Assembly: GCA_022571365.1 (NCBI GenBank)
Contig: JACZXZ010000018.1
Span: forward strand, 1 to 35,824
From: Pseudomonadota bacterium
Lineage (GTDB): Bacteria > Pseudomonadota > Alphaproteobacteria > G022571365
Direction: 5' to 3'
DNA length: 35,824 nucleotides
This document shows, piece by piece, positions 8,321 to 17,159 of the stretch. How positions within the stretch are numbered: the stretch's first letter is position 1; each line of letters begins with the position of its first letter. Below the pieces are notes generated by a model. The model was not told where the DNA came from, did not search any database, and saw only the letters and a list, made by a program, of their open reading frames with translations. The position numbers and the translations under genes are program-made.

Positions 8321-8368
8321 GGTGTCGGCCTGGGAGTCTGTTGGTGTCGGCCTGGGAGTCTGTATGAT
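8321..8368 (+). promoter_or_regulatory. 22-bp tandem duplication overlapping a candidate promoter
   Basis: A 21-base sequence starting GGTGTCGGCCTGGGAG occurs at 8321-8341 and again at 8343-8363. TTGGTG (8341-8346) and TATGAT (8363-8368), spaced by 16 bp, form a promoter-like pair about 60 bp before the GTG at 8430. The duplication creates the -35-like hexamer at the repeat junction. The repeat is certain; the promoter is a reading of the sequence. Confidence 0.5.
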
Positions 8369-8429
8369 ATTGAAGCCCCCGTTTGCAGGCGGGATTTAGG
8401 GCCTGTCTCAAGGAGTCGGACCGCCGGGC

Positions 8430-9110
8430 GTGCTCAGCGTTGTCATTCCCACCTTCGAGGCCGCGGAGGCCCTCGCCGCCACCATGGGCGCCTTCGGCGA
8501 GGCCGGGGCGGCCGGGATCGCGCTCGAGGTGGTGGTGGTCGACGCCGGCTCCACCGACGGCACGCCGGAATTGGCGGGCCGGCTCGGCGCCCGCCTTATC
8601 ACCGCCGAGCGCAGCCGGGGCGCGCAGTTGGCGGCCGGCGCGGCGGCGGCCGGCGGCGCCTGGCTGCTGTTCCTGCACGCCGACACGACTCCGGGTCCGG
8701 GATGGGCGGCCGAGGTCGCCCGGTTCATGGCCGATCCCGCCAATCTCAGGCGGGCGGCGGCGTTCCGCTTCGCCCTCGACGACGCCGGGCGGCGGGCGAG
8801 ACGCCTGGAGGCGGCGGTCGCGTGGCGGTGCCGCGTCCTCGCCCTGCCCTATGGCGACCAGGGGCTCCTCATCAGCCGTGTCTTCTACCGGGAGCTGGGC
8901 GGGTTCAGGCCGATCCCGCTCATGGAGGACGTCGACCTGGTGCGCCGCATCGGCCGCCGCCGCCTGGCGTTCCTCGACGCCCGGGCGGTGACCTCGGCGG
9001 CACGTTATCGCGAGGCGGGTTATGTGCGCCGGTCTTTGAGGAACCTCGCTTGTCTGGCGCTTTATTTCCTCGGCCTGCCGCCCCGGCTGATCGCCCGCCT
9101 CTACGCATGA
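8430..9110 (+). CDS. TIGR04283-type glycosyltransferase (rSAM/selenodomain-associated transferase 2)
   Basis: A family 2 glycosyltransferase of 226 aa in the subfamily called rSAM/selenodomain-associated transferase 2. It opens with LSVVIPTFEAAEAL and has the nucleotide-sugar motif VVVVDAGSTDGTPE near residues 33-46. FLHADTTPGPGW carries the DxD-like metal site, and GDQGLLISRVFYRELGGF and PLMEDVDLVRR complete the fold. The start is GTG; no other start codon lies in frame between it and the preceding spacer. It overlaps the next gene by ATGA. In other bacteria the pair often accompanies a radical SAM protein of arsenosugar or selenodomain type, which is not seen here. The real sugar donor and acceptor are unknown. 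Confidence 0.88.
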   Translation: MLSVVIPTFEAAEALAATMGAFGEAGAAGIALEVVVVDAGSTDGTPELAGRLGARLITAERSRGAQLAAGAAAAGGAWLLFLHADTTPGPGWAAEVARFMADPANLRRAAAFRFALDDAGRRARRLEAAVAWRCRVLALPYGDQGLLISRVFYRELGGFRPIPLMEDVDLVRRIGRRRLAFLDARAVTSAARYREAGYVRRSLRNLACLALYFLGLPPRLIARLYA

Positions 9111-9703
9111 GCTCGGCCAACCATCTGGTGGTGTTCGCGCGGGCCCCGGAACTCGGCCGGGTCAAGCGCCGTCTCGCCGCCGTGATCGGCGACGTCCAGG
9201 CCTGGCGGTTCTACCGCCGCACCACCGCCGAGATGCTGCGCCGCCTGGCCGGCGATCCGCGCTGGCGGTGCTGGCTGGCGGTCACCCCGGACCGGTTCGC
9301 CTCGGCCGGCCGCTTCTGGCCCGCCCGGGTTCGCCGCATCCCCCAGGGCGAGGGCGATCTGGGCGCGCGCATGATGCGGTCCATGAGGCGGCTCGAGGCG
9401 GGTTCGGTGGTGATCATCGGCAGCGACATCCCCGGTATCCAAGCGGCCCACATCGCCGACGCCTTCGCCCGGCTGGGCCGCCACGACGTGGTGTTCGGCC
9501 CGGCGGCCGACGGCGGCTACTGGCTGGTGGGGGTGCGCCCGCGCTGGCCCGCGCCCGATCTGTTTCGAGGTGTCCGCTGGTCGAGCGCGGATGCGCTTTC
9601 CGGCACGCTCGCCAATCTCGACCGCCGGCAAAAGGTCGCGTTTCTGGAGACCCTCGACGACGTGGACGACGCGGACTCCTACGCCCGCTGGCGCGGGGGG
9701 TGA
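9107..9703 (+). CDS. TIGR04282/DUF2064 glycosyltransferase-like protein (transferase 1)
   Basis: This 198-aa protein has a nucleotidyltransferase-like GT-A fold of the DUF2064 / TIGR04282 family (rSAM/selenodomain-associated transferase 1). Its ATG overlaps the stop of the preceding gene (ATGA), so the two are translated as a pair. Family features are VVFARAPELGRVKRRL at the N-terminus (the usual form is PxPGxxKTRL), VTPDRF, RIPQGEGDLGARM, VVIIGSDIPGI and FGPAADGGYWLVG. The final DDVDDADSYARW is also typical. The partner gene encodes the matching transferase 2. Function in any organism is poorly defined. Confidence 0.9.
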   Translation: MSSANHLVVFARAPELGRVKRRLAAVIGDVQAWRFYRRTTAEMLRRLAGDPRWRCWLAVTPDRFASAGRFWPARVRRIPQGEGDLGARMMRSMRRLEAGSVVIIGSDIPGIQAAHIADAFARLGRHDVVFGPAADGGYWLVGVRPRWPAPDLFRGVRWSSADALSGTLANLDRRQKVAFLETLDDVDDADSYARWRGG

Positions 9704-9741
9704 GCCCGGATGCGTGCGGCGCCTCGAGGCCTGGGCCGGGT

Positions 9742-9933
9742 CTACGGCCGCCGGGCGGCGGCGGCCATCCACAGGGCGAGCGCCGCGAAAACGATGCCGG
9801 CGATGAGGGAAAGGCTCATCGGGACCGGATATCCGGCGACGATGACCTCGGTTTGGAGGAACAGGCGGATCCAGTGGGCCACGGAGATCACGGCGAGGAG
9901 CGCCGCCGCCGTGCAGAGGGCTGCTTTCTCCAT
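9742..9933 (-). CDS. Small two-span membrane protein of unknown function
   Basis: A 63-aa ORF starts at ATG 9933 with AAGGAAG seven bases upstream, a good ribosome binding site. Residues about 5-27 (ALCTAAALLAVISVAHWIRL) and 35-58 (YPVPMSLSLIAGIVFAALAL) are hydrophobic enough to cross the membrane, and the C-terminus ends AAARRP. No family is recognised. It lies convergent to the transferase pair and downstream of the repeat array that follows moaB. The ribosome site and membrane pattern make it a likely real gene. Confidence 0.65.
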   Translation of the reverse strand: MEKAALCTAAALLAVISVAHWIRLFLQTEVIVAGYPVPMSLSLIAGIVFAALALWMAAAARRP

Positions 9934-9950
9934 GGCCGCTTCCTTATCCT

Positions 9951-10088
9951 TGGATTCCAGCCGTCCTAGATTCCAGCCCGGCTTTCCGCATCCCTAGATT
10001 CCAGCCGCCTTCCTCAGCCCGGCTTGCCGCATCCCTAGATTCCAGCCGCCCTAGATTCCAGCCGCTTTCCTCAGCCCGGCTTGCCGCT
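9951..10088. repeat. Degenerate direct-repeat array that includes the end of moaB
   Basis: The motif CCTAGATTCCAGCC recurs four times with one diverged copy (TTGGATTCCAGCC). The main unit is 41 bp (9992-10032), running from CCCTAGATTCCAGCCG through CAGCCCGGCTTGCCGCAT. It is followed by a short 16-bp copy (10033-10048) and a second long copy from 10049 that runs into the last codons of moaB. The moaB stop (10071-10073) and its last codons are thus part of the repeated unit, so the array arose by tandem duplication of the gene's end. Spacing is irregular, so it is not a CRISPR. Confidence 0.85.
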
Positions 10089-10619
10089 TTCGTGCTCCTT
10101 GAGGCGGGGCATGAGCTCGACCAGGTTGCAGGGGCGGAAGCGGCTGTCGAGCTGCCACTTGAGGATCTCGTCCCAGCCGTCGCGGCAGGCGCCCGGCGAG
10201 CCGGGCAGGGCGAACAGGTAGGTGCCGCTCGCCACGCCGCCGGTGGCGCGCGACTGGATGGTCGAGGTCTTCACCTTGTTGTAGCTGATCGTGCGAAACA
10301 GCTCGCCGAAGCCTTCGATCTCCTTGTCGTAGACGGCGTGGAAGGCCTCCGGCGTCACGTCGCGGCCGGTGACGCCGGTGCCGCCGGTGGCGATCACCGC
10401 ATCGATCTCCGGGTCGTCGATCCACTCGCGGAGTTGGGCGATGATGGCGTCCCGGTCGTCGGGCACGATGGCCCTTGCGGCCATCCGGTGGCCGGCCTTG
10501 GTGAGGCGCTCGATCAGCGTTTGGCCGGAGTCATCGTCGGCCTCGGTGCGCGTGTCCGAGACCGTCATCACCGCGATGTTTACAGGGAGAAACGGCTGAG
10601 TTTCGTCAATTCCCGTCAT
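10071..10619 (-). CDS. moaB: Molybdenum cofactor biosynthesis protein MoaB
   Basis: MoaB belongs to the MoaB/Mog family, which adenylylates molybdopterin before molybdenum insertion (the exact role of MoaB varies between organisms). The ATG at 10619 gives 182 aa and lies inside the last codons of the upstream lytic transglycosylase gene, a 14-bp overlap. [20 protein letters not shown] marks the N-terminus. [17 protein letters not shown] near residues 77-93 is the molybdopterin-binding signature. [20 protein letters not shown] is the second conserved loop. The last residues GKPG and the stop lie within the repeat array. No other molybdopterin gene is in the window. Confidence 0.95.
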   Translation of the reverse strand: MTGIDETQPFLPVNIAVMTVSDTRTEADDDSGQTLIERLTKAGHRMAARAIVPDDRDAIIAQLREWIDDPEIDAVIATGGTGVTGRDVTPEAFHAVYDKEIEGFGELFRTISYNKVKTSTIQSRATGGVASGTYLFALPGSPGACRDGWDEILKWQLDSRFRPCNLVELMPRLKEHESGKPG

Positions 10620-12468
10620 TCTTCGCCACCGTGACGGCCGCTCTGTCGAGTGATGTATAGGGCGGCCATTCCCCGGCGGCAATAGCCTCGAGCGACGGCG
10701 CGGGCTGCCCGAGGCGCTCCCGATAGATCCACAGATTGCTCAGCACGCGTTTGATGAAGCGGCGCGTTTCCCGGGACGGGATGGTCTCGAGGAACAGCAG
10801 CGGGTCGGGCCCGGACTGGATGTGGCGTTGCCATTTGGCCAGATTCCCCGGCCCGCCGTTATAGGCGGCGGTGAGCAGGAGCAGATCGCCCTGAACCGTT
10901 TTGTGGCCAAGCAGATACGACAGGTACTTCTGGCCCAGGGATATGTTGAACTCCGGATCGAACAGCCGGTAGCGCCCCGCGCCCTTGAGTGACCTGTCGC
11001 GGGCGATGAAGCTCGCGGTTCCGGGCATCAGCTGCATTAGCCCGCGGGCGCCCGACCGGCTTTTGGCGCGGGTCTTGAAGTGGGACTCCTGGCGTATGAT
11101 CGCGAAGACAAGCGCGTGATCGACGATGTAGCCTTCCGGCGGTCGCCAGTCCGGCACGGGATAGAGGGCGCCGTCATGGCGGTGGCCGTCGATCGAGGCC
11201 ATGGTGCCGCCCAGGACCATGGACAGCGCCGGCAGGCTGACCCGGTTGGCAAGCGCCAGCAGCGCCCCGGCCAGCTCCGGGCCGTCGCGGGGGGCGAGCC
11301 GCCTCAACTCCAGCTCCGCGCGCCAGCGCTCGCCGACCTGCAAGAGCGCCAAGCCCCTGACGCCTCCGGGCAGACCCAGCAGAAGATCGATATCCTCGTC
11401 CGTGAGCGGCCGGATCTTCCAGTTGTAATGGGTCTCCAGCCCCAGCGCGTGGCGCGCCAGCAGGCCGTAGAAGGTACGCGGCTCGCCGGCGGCGATGGCG
11501 AGCCAGTGGTTGGCCAGTTCGGGCCGCTGGCCGGCCAGATGGGCGCGCGCCGCCCAGTAGCCGCCGGCCGCCCTCATCCAGCCCGGGACTCCCGCCGCCT
11601 CGGCCACGGCCTGAAAATGCGGCCGCGCCTCGTCCCACCGACCGAGGCGCCAGGCGGCAAGACCGGCCACCCAATGGGCCATCGGCACATAGACGCCGGA
11701 GCGGCGGGCGCTCGCCCCGGCCAGGGCGAGGGCTTCCTCAGGCTTGCCGAAGTAGGAATAGGCGGTGGCAACCTCGACCAGCAGCTCGTCCAGTTCCACC
11801 GGGTCGAACAGGTGGGCCACATCCTCCCGCCCCAGCAGCCGCTTGGCTCCCGTCGGCCAGCCTTTCCCCAGATAGTCCTGGACCATGGCGTTGATGGAGA
11901 TCGCGCGCTGGTGCTCCTCGGCGGTGCGCCGCCGGCTTGGCTGGTATCGCGCTGGCGGCGCCGCCGCGGTCATACCGCCGCCGCGCCAAGCCAGTCCGTC
12001 GACCGGCTTCTCGGGCGTTTCCGCCCCCTTGGGCATGCGTTTCAAGGCCAGCCGGTAAATCCGCGAGGCCCCGGGATGGTCGGCGTAAAGCTCGAGCCAG
12101 GCCGCGAGCTCGCCGAACCCGGAACGGTAAAGAGTGGGGTGAAGGTAGCGCTGGGCGAGCACGTGGCCCATCAGCCGGCGGTCGGTAAGTTTTCCGATTT
12201 CATGGTCGGCCGCGGGCCACTTGCCGGCTTCCTGGAGCGCGAAGATTTTGGTGTAGCGCGCGGCGTCCTCTGCCGTCAGCACCTCTGGCAGCGGTGCTTC
12301 TTTCCCGGGGGCTTGGATTTCGGGATCAAGCGCGGCGGTGTTGACGGGCTCGGCGGCGGGAGCTCCGGCGCCGGACAGCGACAGCGCGGTGAATGCGGCC
12401 AGGCCGGCGAGGGCAAAAGCCCGCGCGGCGGCAGCGATCCGAAAACCGTTTCCGTCGTCCCCTGGCAC
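10606..12468 (-). CDS. Soluble lytic murein transglycosylase (Slt70-like)
   Basis: A periplasmic enzyme that cleaves the MurNAc-GlcNAc bond of peptidoglycan with formation of 1,6-anhydro ends. The 620-aa protein has a signal-like N-terminus (hydrophobic residues about 11-33, then AGAPAAE) and a long alpha-superhelical region to about residue 440. A C-terminal SLT domain follows. The catalytic Glu is residue 461 in AIIRQESHFKTRAKS, followed by SGARGLMQLMPGTA and LLTAAYNGGPGNLAKW. The length matches Slt70. Translation starts at GTG 12468 with no Shine-Dalgarno. A promoter-like pair places the transcript start almost on that codon, so a leaderless message is possible. moaB overlaps its 3' end. 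Confidence 0.93.
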   Translation of the reverse strand: MPGDDGNGFRIAAAARAFALAGLAAFTALSLSGAGAPAAEPVNTAALDPEIQAPGKEAPLPEVLTAEDAARYTKIFALQEAGKWPAADHEIGKLTDRRLMGHVLAQRYLHPTLYRSGFGELAAWLELYADHPGASRIYRLALKRMPKGAETPEKPVDGLAWRGGGMTAAAPPARYQPSRRRTAEEHQRAISINAMVQDYLGKGWPTGAKRLLGREDVAHLFDPVELDELLVEVATAYSYFGKPEEALALAGASARRSGVYVPMAHWVAGLAAWRLGRWDEARPHFQAVAEAAGVPGWMRAAGGYWAARAHLAGQRPELANHWLAIAAGEPRTFYGLLARHALGLETHYNWKIRPLTDEDIDLLLGLPGGVRGLALLQVGERWRAELELRRLAPRDGPELAGALLALANRVSLPALSMVLGGTMASIDGHRHDGALYPVPDWRPPEGYIVDHALVFAIIRQESHFKTRAKSRSGARGLMQLMPGTASFIARDRSLKGAGRYRLFDPEFNISLGQKYLSYLLGHKTVQGDLLLLTAAYNGGPGNLAKWQRHIQSGPDPLLFLETIPSRETRRFIKRVLSNLWIYRERLGQPAPSLEAIAAGEWPPYTSLDRAAVTVAKNDGN

Positions 12469-12475
12469 GGCACGC

Positions 12476-12504
12476 TAAATAATGGATGACCGGCCGCTTG
12501 GCAA
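12476..12504 (-). promoter_or_regulatory. Candidate promoter for the lytic transglycosylase gene
   Basis: On the minus strand TTGCCA (12504-12499) and TATTTA (12481-12476) are 17 bp apart. The expected start of transcription falls at or next to the GTG at 12468, which has no ribosome binding site upstream. Confidence 0.4.
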
Positions 12505-12583
12505 GCGTTCGGCGGCGGAAAACCACAAAATCTTGTGGATAAATCCGAATTTGGCAACAAAATCTAGTGTTAAGGGGCCAGGG

Positions 12584-13381
12584 TTAAAGGGGTGAGTCAA
12601 GCTTTGCCTTGATCATCAGCAGATCGCGCCAGGCTTCGCGTTTATGGGCCGGGGAACGCAGCAGATAGGCCGTGTGGAGTATGGCGGTGGCCGGGATCGG
12701 CGCGGCCAGGCCCGGGCTGTGATAACTCAGCCAGCGGCCGCGCAGCTTCATGATCCCCTCGCTCCGTCCCAAGAGCGCCTTGGCGGAAGCGCCGCCGACC
12801 AGGATCAGGACCTGGGGATTGACGAGCTCGATATGGCGTTCGACGAAGGGCAGGCACAGGGCGACCTCGGCCGCGGTCGGTGGGCGATTGCCCGGCGGTC
12901 GCCAGTAGATGATGTTGGTGATGTAGAAGTTGGTCCGGTCGAGGCCGATCCATTTGACCATGCGGTCGAGAAGCCGGCCGCTGACTCCGACGAAGGGCAG
13001 ACCCTGGCGATCCTCTTCGGCCCCCGGAGCCTCGCCGATGAACATCACCCTGGCATTGGGATCGCCGTCGCCGAACACCAGGTTGGTGGCGGTTTGCTTG
13101 AGCGCGCAGCCCTCAAGGACCTCGAGCGCACTGCGCAGTTCCGCGAGCGTGGTGGCGGCCCCGGCCAGGCTGCGGGGGTCCCGGTTGTCGAGCGGCAACG
13201 CGCCCCCGGCAGGCGCCGGCCCCGGCTTCTCCGGCCGGCGGGCAGGTGCGCCGCCCTTCACCACCTCGGGGGATCGCGGCCGGCTGGCGTAGCGGTCGAC
13301 CGGGGCCTCGCCGATCGCCTCGTCGGCGCCGACCGCGATATACCATTTGAGGAGCTTGTCGAGCGCGGCAAAGCTGGTCAT
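12584..13381 (-). CDS. Uracil-DNA glycosylase, family 4-like, without the Fe-S cysteines
   Basis: A 265-aa protein of the uracil-DNA glycosylase superfamily (family 4-like), which removes uracil from DNA. Motif A is [18 protein letters not shown], followed by [15 protein letters not shown]. The second active-site motif reads ILHTAYLLR where the family usually has HPAYLLR. Only two cysteines exist in the whole protein (GCALK and ALCLPF). The four cysteines that bind [4Fe-4S] in classical family 4 enzymes are therefore not all there. The first 75 residues are Pro/Arg/Ala-rich, probably flexible. It is divergent from the ETF-QO gene. Superfamily membership is firm; the precise substrate range is open. 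Confidence 0.9.
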   Translation of the reverse strand: MTSFAALDKLLKWYIAVGADEAIGEAPVDRYASRPRSPEVVKGGAPARRPEKPGPAPAGGALPLDNRDPRSLAGAATTLAELRSALEVLEGCALKQTATNLVFGDGDPNARVMFIGEAPGAEEDRQGLPFVGVSGRLLDRMVKWIGLDRTNFYITNIIYWRPPGNRPPTAAEVALCLPFVERHIELVNPQVLILVGGASAKALLGRSEGIMKLRGRWLSYHSPGLAAPIPATAILHTAYLLRSPAHKREAWRDLLMIKAKLDSPL

Positions 13382-13472
13382 GCTGGTTGGAACATACCAT
13401 ATGCGCGACGGGCCTGGCAGTGCCTGTGAGCCTTGCTATGGATGGGCCAGGGGGTCTGGCCGAAGAGGGGGC

Positions 13473-15104
13473 ATGGAACGAGAATCGATGAAGTTTGACG
13501 TGGTGATCGTGGGCGCCGGCCCGGCGGGCCTGTCCGCCGCGATCCGGCTCAAGCAGTTGGCTGTCGAGCACGGGCACGATGTAACCGTCTGCGTCCTGGA
13601 GAAGGGCTCGGAGGTCGGCGCCCATATCCTTTCGGGCGCGGTCCTCGAGCCGCGGGCCCTCGACGAACTTCTCCCCGATTGGTCGGAGCGCGGCGCCCCG
13701 CTCAACACCCCGGCCACCGAGGACCGGTTCCTGTTCCTCACCGAAAAGAGGGCGTTTCGCCTGCCGCCGCCGCCGCAGATGCGCAACCACGGCAATTACA
13801 TCATCAGCCTGGGCAATTTGTGCCGCTGGCTCGCCGCTCAGGCCGAGGAGCTGGGGGTCGAGATCTATCCCGGCTTCGCCGCGGCCGAGGTCCGCTACGA
13901 CAACAACGGTGCCGTCCGCGGTGTGGCGATCGGCGACATGGGCGTCGGCCGGGACGGCCAGCCCACCGACAATTACATGCCCGGGATGGAGCTTGTGGCC
14001 AGCTACACCCTGTTCGCCGAGGGCTGCCGGGGGTCGCTCACCAAGACCCTGTTTGAGCGCTTCCGTTTGGGCGACGGCGTCGATCCCCAGACCTACGGCA
14101 TCGGCCTCAAGGAGCTGTGGGAGGTCGATCCGGCGAAACACCGGCCGGGGCTGGTCGTCCACACCGTCGGCTGGCCCATGGACCGGCGCACCTATGGCGG
14201 TTCGTTCCTTTATCACCTGGAGGACAATCAGGTTTCGGTCGGCTTCGTCATCGGGCTCGATTACGAGAATCCCCATTTGAGTCCGTTCGACGAGCTGCAG
14301 CGGTTCAAGACCCATCCGGCAATCCGCCCCACCTTCGAGGGCGGCCGGCGCATCGCCTATGGCGCGCGCGCCCTCAATGAAGGCGGCTTCCAGTCGATTC
14401 CGAAGCTGATCTTTCCGGGCGGCGCGCTCGTTGGCGCCGCCGCCGGCTTCATGAACGTGCCCAAGATCAAAGGCACCCACACCGCCATGAAGTCCGGCAT
14501 GACCGCCGCCGAGGTTGCCTTCGCCGCGGTCCGGGAGGGCGCCTCCGGAGAGCTCGAGGATTATCCTCGGCGGCTGAAAGCCTCGTGGCTGTGGGACGAG
14601 CTGGCCGTGGTCCGTAACATCCGCCCGTCGTTCCGCTGGGGTTTCTTCGCCGGCCTCGCCTACGCGGCGGTCGACACTTTTGTGTTGCGCGGGCGGGCGC
14701 CGTGGACCTTCCACCACCATGAGGATCACACCCGGCTCAGGAAGGCCAGCGAATGCCCGAGGATCGCGTATCCCAAGCCCGACGGGGTGCTGACCTTCGA
14801 TAAACTGTCCTCGGTGTACGTTTCCAACACCAATCACGAGGAAAATCAGCCCTGCCACCTCCAGATCGGGGATCCAGAGGTGCCGATCAGGGTGAACCTG
14901 GCGCTCTACGACGCTCCGGAGCAGCGTTACTGCCCGGCCGGGGTCTACGAGATCGTGACCGATGAGGGCGGCGCGAATCCGCGATTGCAGATCAACGCGC
15001 AGAACTGCGTCCACTGCAAGACCTGCGATATCAAGGATCCGACTCAGAACATAAACTGGGTGTCGCCGGAGGGGGGTGGCGGACCGAACTATCCGAACAT
15101 GTGA
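13473..15104 (+). CDS. Electron transfer flavoprotein-ubiquinone oxidoreductase
   Basis: ETF-QO is a membrane-bound flavoprotein that passes electrons from fatty-acid and amino-acid dehydrogenases, via electron transfer flavoprotein, to ubiquinone. I chose the ATG at 13473 (protein begins [16 protein letters not shown]) because GAGGGGG precedes it at good spacing. An ATG at 13488 is the alternative. At 543 aa it is full length. The FAD-binding [10 protein letters not shown] is at the N-terminus, and [13 protein letters not shown] and [13 protein letters not shown] lie centrally. The [4Fe-4S] motif near the C-terminus is [18 protein letters not shown]; a further conserved Cys precedes it at RYCPAG. 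It stands alone, followed by a strong hairpin. No etfAB genes are in the window. Confidence 0.97.
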   Translation: MERESMKFDVVIVGAGPAGLSAAIRLKQLAVEHGHDVTVCVLEKGSEVGAHILSGAVLEPRALDELLPDWSERGAPLNTPATEDRFLFLTEKRAFRLPPPPQMRNHGNYIISLGNLCRWLAAQAEELGVEIYPGFAAAEVRYDNNGAVRGVAIGDMGVGRDGQPTDNYMPGMELVASYTLFAEGCRGSLTKTLFERFRLGDGVDPQTYGIGLKELWEVDPAKHRPGLVVHTVGWPMDRRTYGGSFLYHLEDNQVSVGFVIGLDYENPHLSPFDELQRFKTHPAIRPTFEGGRRIAYGARALNEGGFQSIPKLIFPGGALVGAAAGFMNVPKIKGTHTAMKSGMTAAEVAFAAVREGASGELEDYPRRLKASWLWDELAVVRNIRPSFRWGFFAGLAYAAVDTFVLRGRAPWTFHHHEDHTRLRKASECPRIAYPKPDGVLTFDKLSSVYVSNTNHEENQPCHLQIGDPEVPIRVNLALYDAPEQRYCPAGVYEIVTDEGGANPRLQINAQNCVHCKTCDIKDPTQNINWVSPEGGGGPNYPNM

Positions 15105-15105
15105 G

Positions 15106-15134
15106 GCGCCGCGGCCGGCGAGTCCGGCCGGCGC
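15106..15134 (+). terminator. GC-rich hairpin just after the ETF-QO gene
   Basis: CGGCCGG (15112-15118) pairs with CCGGCCG (15124-15130) around a 5-base loop, one base after the stop codon. Outer GCGC bases can extend the stem past a bulge. There is no T-run, so it may be a hairpin of a Rho-dependent end rather than a true intrinsic terminator. Confidence 0.4.
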
Positions 15135-15204
15135 GCGACGATGGCGGCCCGAGGCCTTGGGGGGAGCCGGTTTCGCGGGGCGCGACCGCCCAGGCCTTGC
15201 CATG

Positions 15205-15246
15205 GATTCATCCAGGGGGCGGCGTAGATTCATCCAGGGGGCGGCG
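15205..15246. repeat. 20-bp direct repeat in the ETF-QO/TPR spacer
   Basis: GATTCATCCAGGGGGCGGCG occurs at 15205-15224 and 15227-15246, identical, period 22 bp. The 267-bp spacer shows nothing else beyond the hairpin at 15106-15134. Confidence 0.9.
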
Positions 15247-15371
15247 CCCGAGGGCTCGCCGGCCAATATTGCCAAGGGTGCGGAGGCTCGGTGCCAAGGG
15301 ATTGTCGAGCTCAGCCGGTCTCGGCTAGACTTCGCCCGTTGCAGCGTTGCTTCCGGCGGCGGACGGGAGCC

Positions 15372-17159
15372 ATGAGGAAGCAGATGTTCACCAGCAGTTT
15401 GCGCGAGCTAGCGGTCCTGAAGCTGATTGCCGTTTTGGCGTTTGTCGCGCTCCTGCCGACTGCCTGTGTGGTTGGCGGGAAGGGCGCGGACCTCGCCGGG
15501 ACCGCGGCCGGCTCGGCCAGCAAGGTTAAAGCTGCGGCCATTGCGCCTGTGCCCTCTCCCTTCGGCAGTTATCTCGCCGGGCGGCACGCCGAAGTGAACT
15601 ACGACCTCGGGGCGGCGGCGGATTTCATGGCCGGCGCGCTGGATAGAGACCCTGCGAACCCCGAGCTGTTGGAGCGGACCTACCGGCTGATGGCCGGGGA
15701 GGGGCGGATGAGGGAGACGGCGGAGCTCGCCCGTCGCGTGCTCGAGCTGAACCCCGATGCGCCGCTCTCGGGCGTCACGCTGGTCGTCGAGGCGGTGGAA
15801 GCGGGCGATTATAAGGCCGCCCGCAAGCGCCTCTCCGCCTTGCCTCGCACCGGGCTCGACCAGACCATCGTGCCGCTCCTCGAAGCGTGGGTGTTGTTCG
15901 CCAACGACGAATTGGATTCAGCCCTCGATGTCCTTGAGCCGGAGGACGAGGACAGCAGCTTCGCCCCGCTTTACGACCTGCATGCCGCCCTGATTAACGA
16001 CTTGGCCGGCCGGCCGGAGGAGGCCGAGCGGCGCTACCGCAACGTCCTCGAGGGTGCCGCCAGGATTCCCTTTCGCATGATCGAGACGGTTGCCTCCTTC
16101 TACCAGCGCACCGGACGGCCCGAGGAGGCGGGGGCGCTTTACGCCGACTTTGAGGAGGAGAATCCGGGTTCAGTCCTGGTTCAACTGGCGTTGGAGCGCT
16201 TTGATGCGGGCCTCGTGCCCGAGCCCGTGGTGGGCACCGCCAAGGACGGCCTGGCCGAGGTGCTGTTCAACCTGGCCAGCGTGCTCAATCGGGAGGACGC
16301 CACCCAGATGGCGCTGATCTTCGCCCGGATGGCGCTCTACCTCAGGCCCGATTTCGACATCGTCCGGATGTTGCTTGCCGAGGTCCTGGAAAGACAAGGC
16401 CGCTATGAGGCGGCCATTGCGGCTTATGAACGGGTCGGGACCGACTCGCCGTTTCACTGGTTCGCCCGCCTGCGTCTCGCCAGCAATCTCATTGCGGTCG
16501 AGCGGACCGAGGAGGCCATCGAACGGCTCAACGCCATGGCCGGGGCCCGGCCCGACCGCCCGGACGTCCTGATCAGCCTGGGCGACGTCCTGCGCGGCAT
16601 GGAGCGCTTCGCCGAGGCGGTCGAGGCATATGACCGGGCGATCGAGCGAATTCCCGAGCTCGAGCGGCGGCATTGGGGCCTGCTTTACGCCCGCGGGATC
16701 GCCCTCGAGCGATCCAAGCAGTGGCCCCGGGCCGAGGCCGATTTCCTGCGCGCCCTCGAGTTCGAGCCCGACCAGCCCTTGGTGCTCAATTACCTCGGCT
16801 ATTCCTGGGTCGAGCTCGGCGCCAACATGAAACGGGCGCAGGAGATGATCGAGCGGGCGGTCGAGCTCAGACCCAATGACGGCTATATCATCGATAGCCT
16901 GGGCTGGGTGCTGTACCGCACCGGCCACTACCGGCAGGCGGTCGCCCACCTCGAGCGCGCCGTCGAGCTGAGGCCCGAGGACGCCACGATCAACGACCAT
17001 CTGGGCGACGCCTACTGGAAGGTCGGGCGCCTCAATGAGGCGCGCTTCCAGTGGCAACGGGCGCTCTCGCTCGAGCCCGATGCCGAGCTTGCGGCAAGCA
17101 TCGAGGCCAAGCTGATGCGAGGCCTCGATGTCGAGGTGCGGGCGGAAGGCGGCAGTTGA
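15372..17159 (+). CDS. Tetratricopeptide-repeat protein with signal or lipoprotein leader
   Basis: A 595-aa TPR protein, exported by its leader. The ATG at 15372 has GGGAG at short spacing. The N-terminus (MRKQMFTSSLRELAVLKLIA, then VLAFVALLPTAC) ends in an imperfect lipobox with Cys, so it may be an outer-membrane lipoprotein. The rest is TPR-type helical hairpins. The clearest are near the C-terminus: LNYLGYSWVELGANMKRAQ, DSLGWVLYRTGHYRQAVAHL and DHLGDAYWKVGRLNEARFQW. TPR proteins serve as assembly scaffolds, and no enzymatic domain is visible. Its stop overlaps the ispE start (TTGA), so the two are likely co-expressed, although their functions are not obviously linked. Confidence 0.9.
   Translation: MRKQMFTSSLRELAVLKLIAVLAFVALLPTACVVGGKGADLAGTAAGSASKVKAAAIAPVPSPFGSYLAGRHAEVNYDLGAAADFMAGALDRDPANPELLERTYRLMAGEGRMRETAELARRVLELNPDAPLSGVTLVVEAVEAGDYKAARKRLSALPRTGLDQTIVPLLEAWVLFANDELDSALDVLEPEDEDSSFAPLYDLHAALINDLAGRPEEAERRYRNVLEGAARIPFRMIETVASFYQRTGRPEEAGALYADFEEENPGSVLVQLALERFDAGLVPEPVVGTAKDGLAEVLFNLASVLNREDATQMALIFARMALYLRPDFDIVRMLLAEVLERQGRYEAAIAAYERVGTDSPFHWFARLRLASNLIAVERTEEAIERLNAMAGARPDRPDVLISLGDVLRGMERFAEAVEAYDRAIERIPELERRHWGLLYARGIALERSKQWPRAEADFLRALEFEPDQPLVLNYLGYSWVELGANMKRAQEMIERAVELRPNDGYIIDSLGWVLYRTGHYRQAVAHLERAVELRPEDATINDHLGDAYWKVGRLNEARFQWQRALSLEPDAELAASIEAKLMRGLDVEVRAEGGS

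Larger units (their letters stand above)
8063..8429. other. Divergent spacer of 367 bp without a gene
   Basis: This spacer separates the radical SAM gene (minus) from the glycosyltransferase gene (plus). Short ORFs crossing it have no recognisable product. It contains a long perfect inverted repeat (8183-8249), a tandem 22-bp repeat (8321-8363) and a promoter-like pair overlapping the second repeat. Confidence 0.7.

Noticed and set aside
9951-10088. CRISPR-like appearance of the repeated CCTAGATTCCAGCC
   Set aside because: Units are irregularly spaced, the intervening sequence is itself repeated and derives from moaB, and no cas gene is present.
11080-12489. Plus-strand open frame of 469 aa opposite the lytic transglycosylase
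   Set aside because: It is the antisense shadow of a gene with a catalytic RQES motif and a full SLT domain.
13113-15275. A 720-aa minus-strand open frame across the ETF-QO gene
   Set aside because: It is opposite ETF-QO, which has FAD and Fe-S motifs throughout. The antisense product has no recognisable domain.
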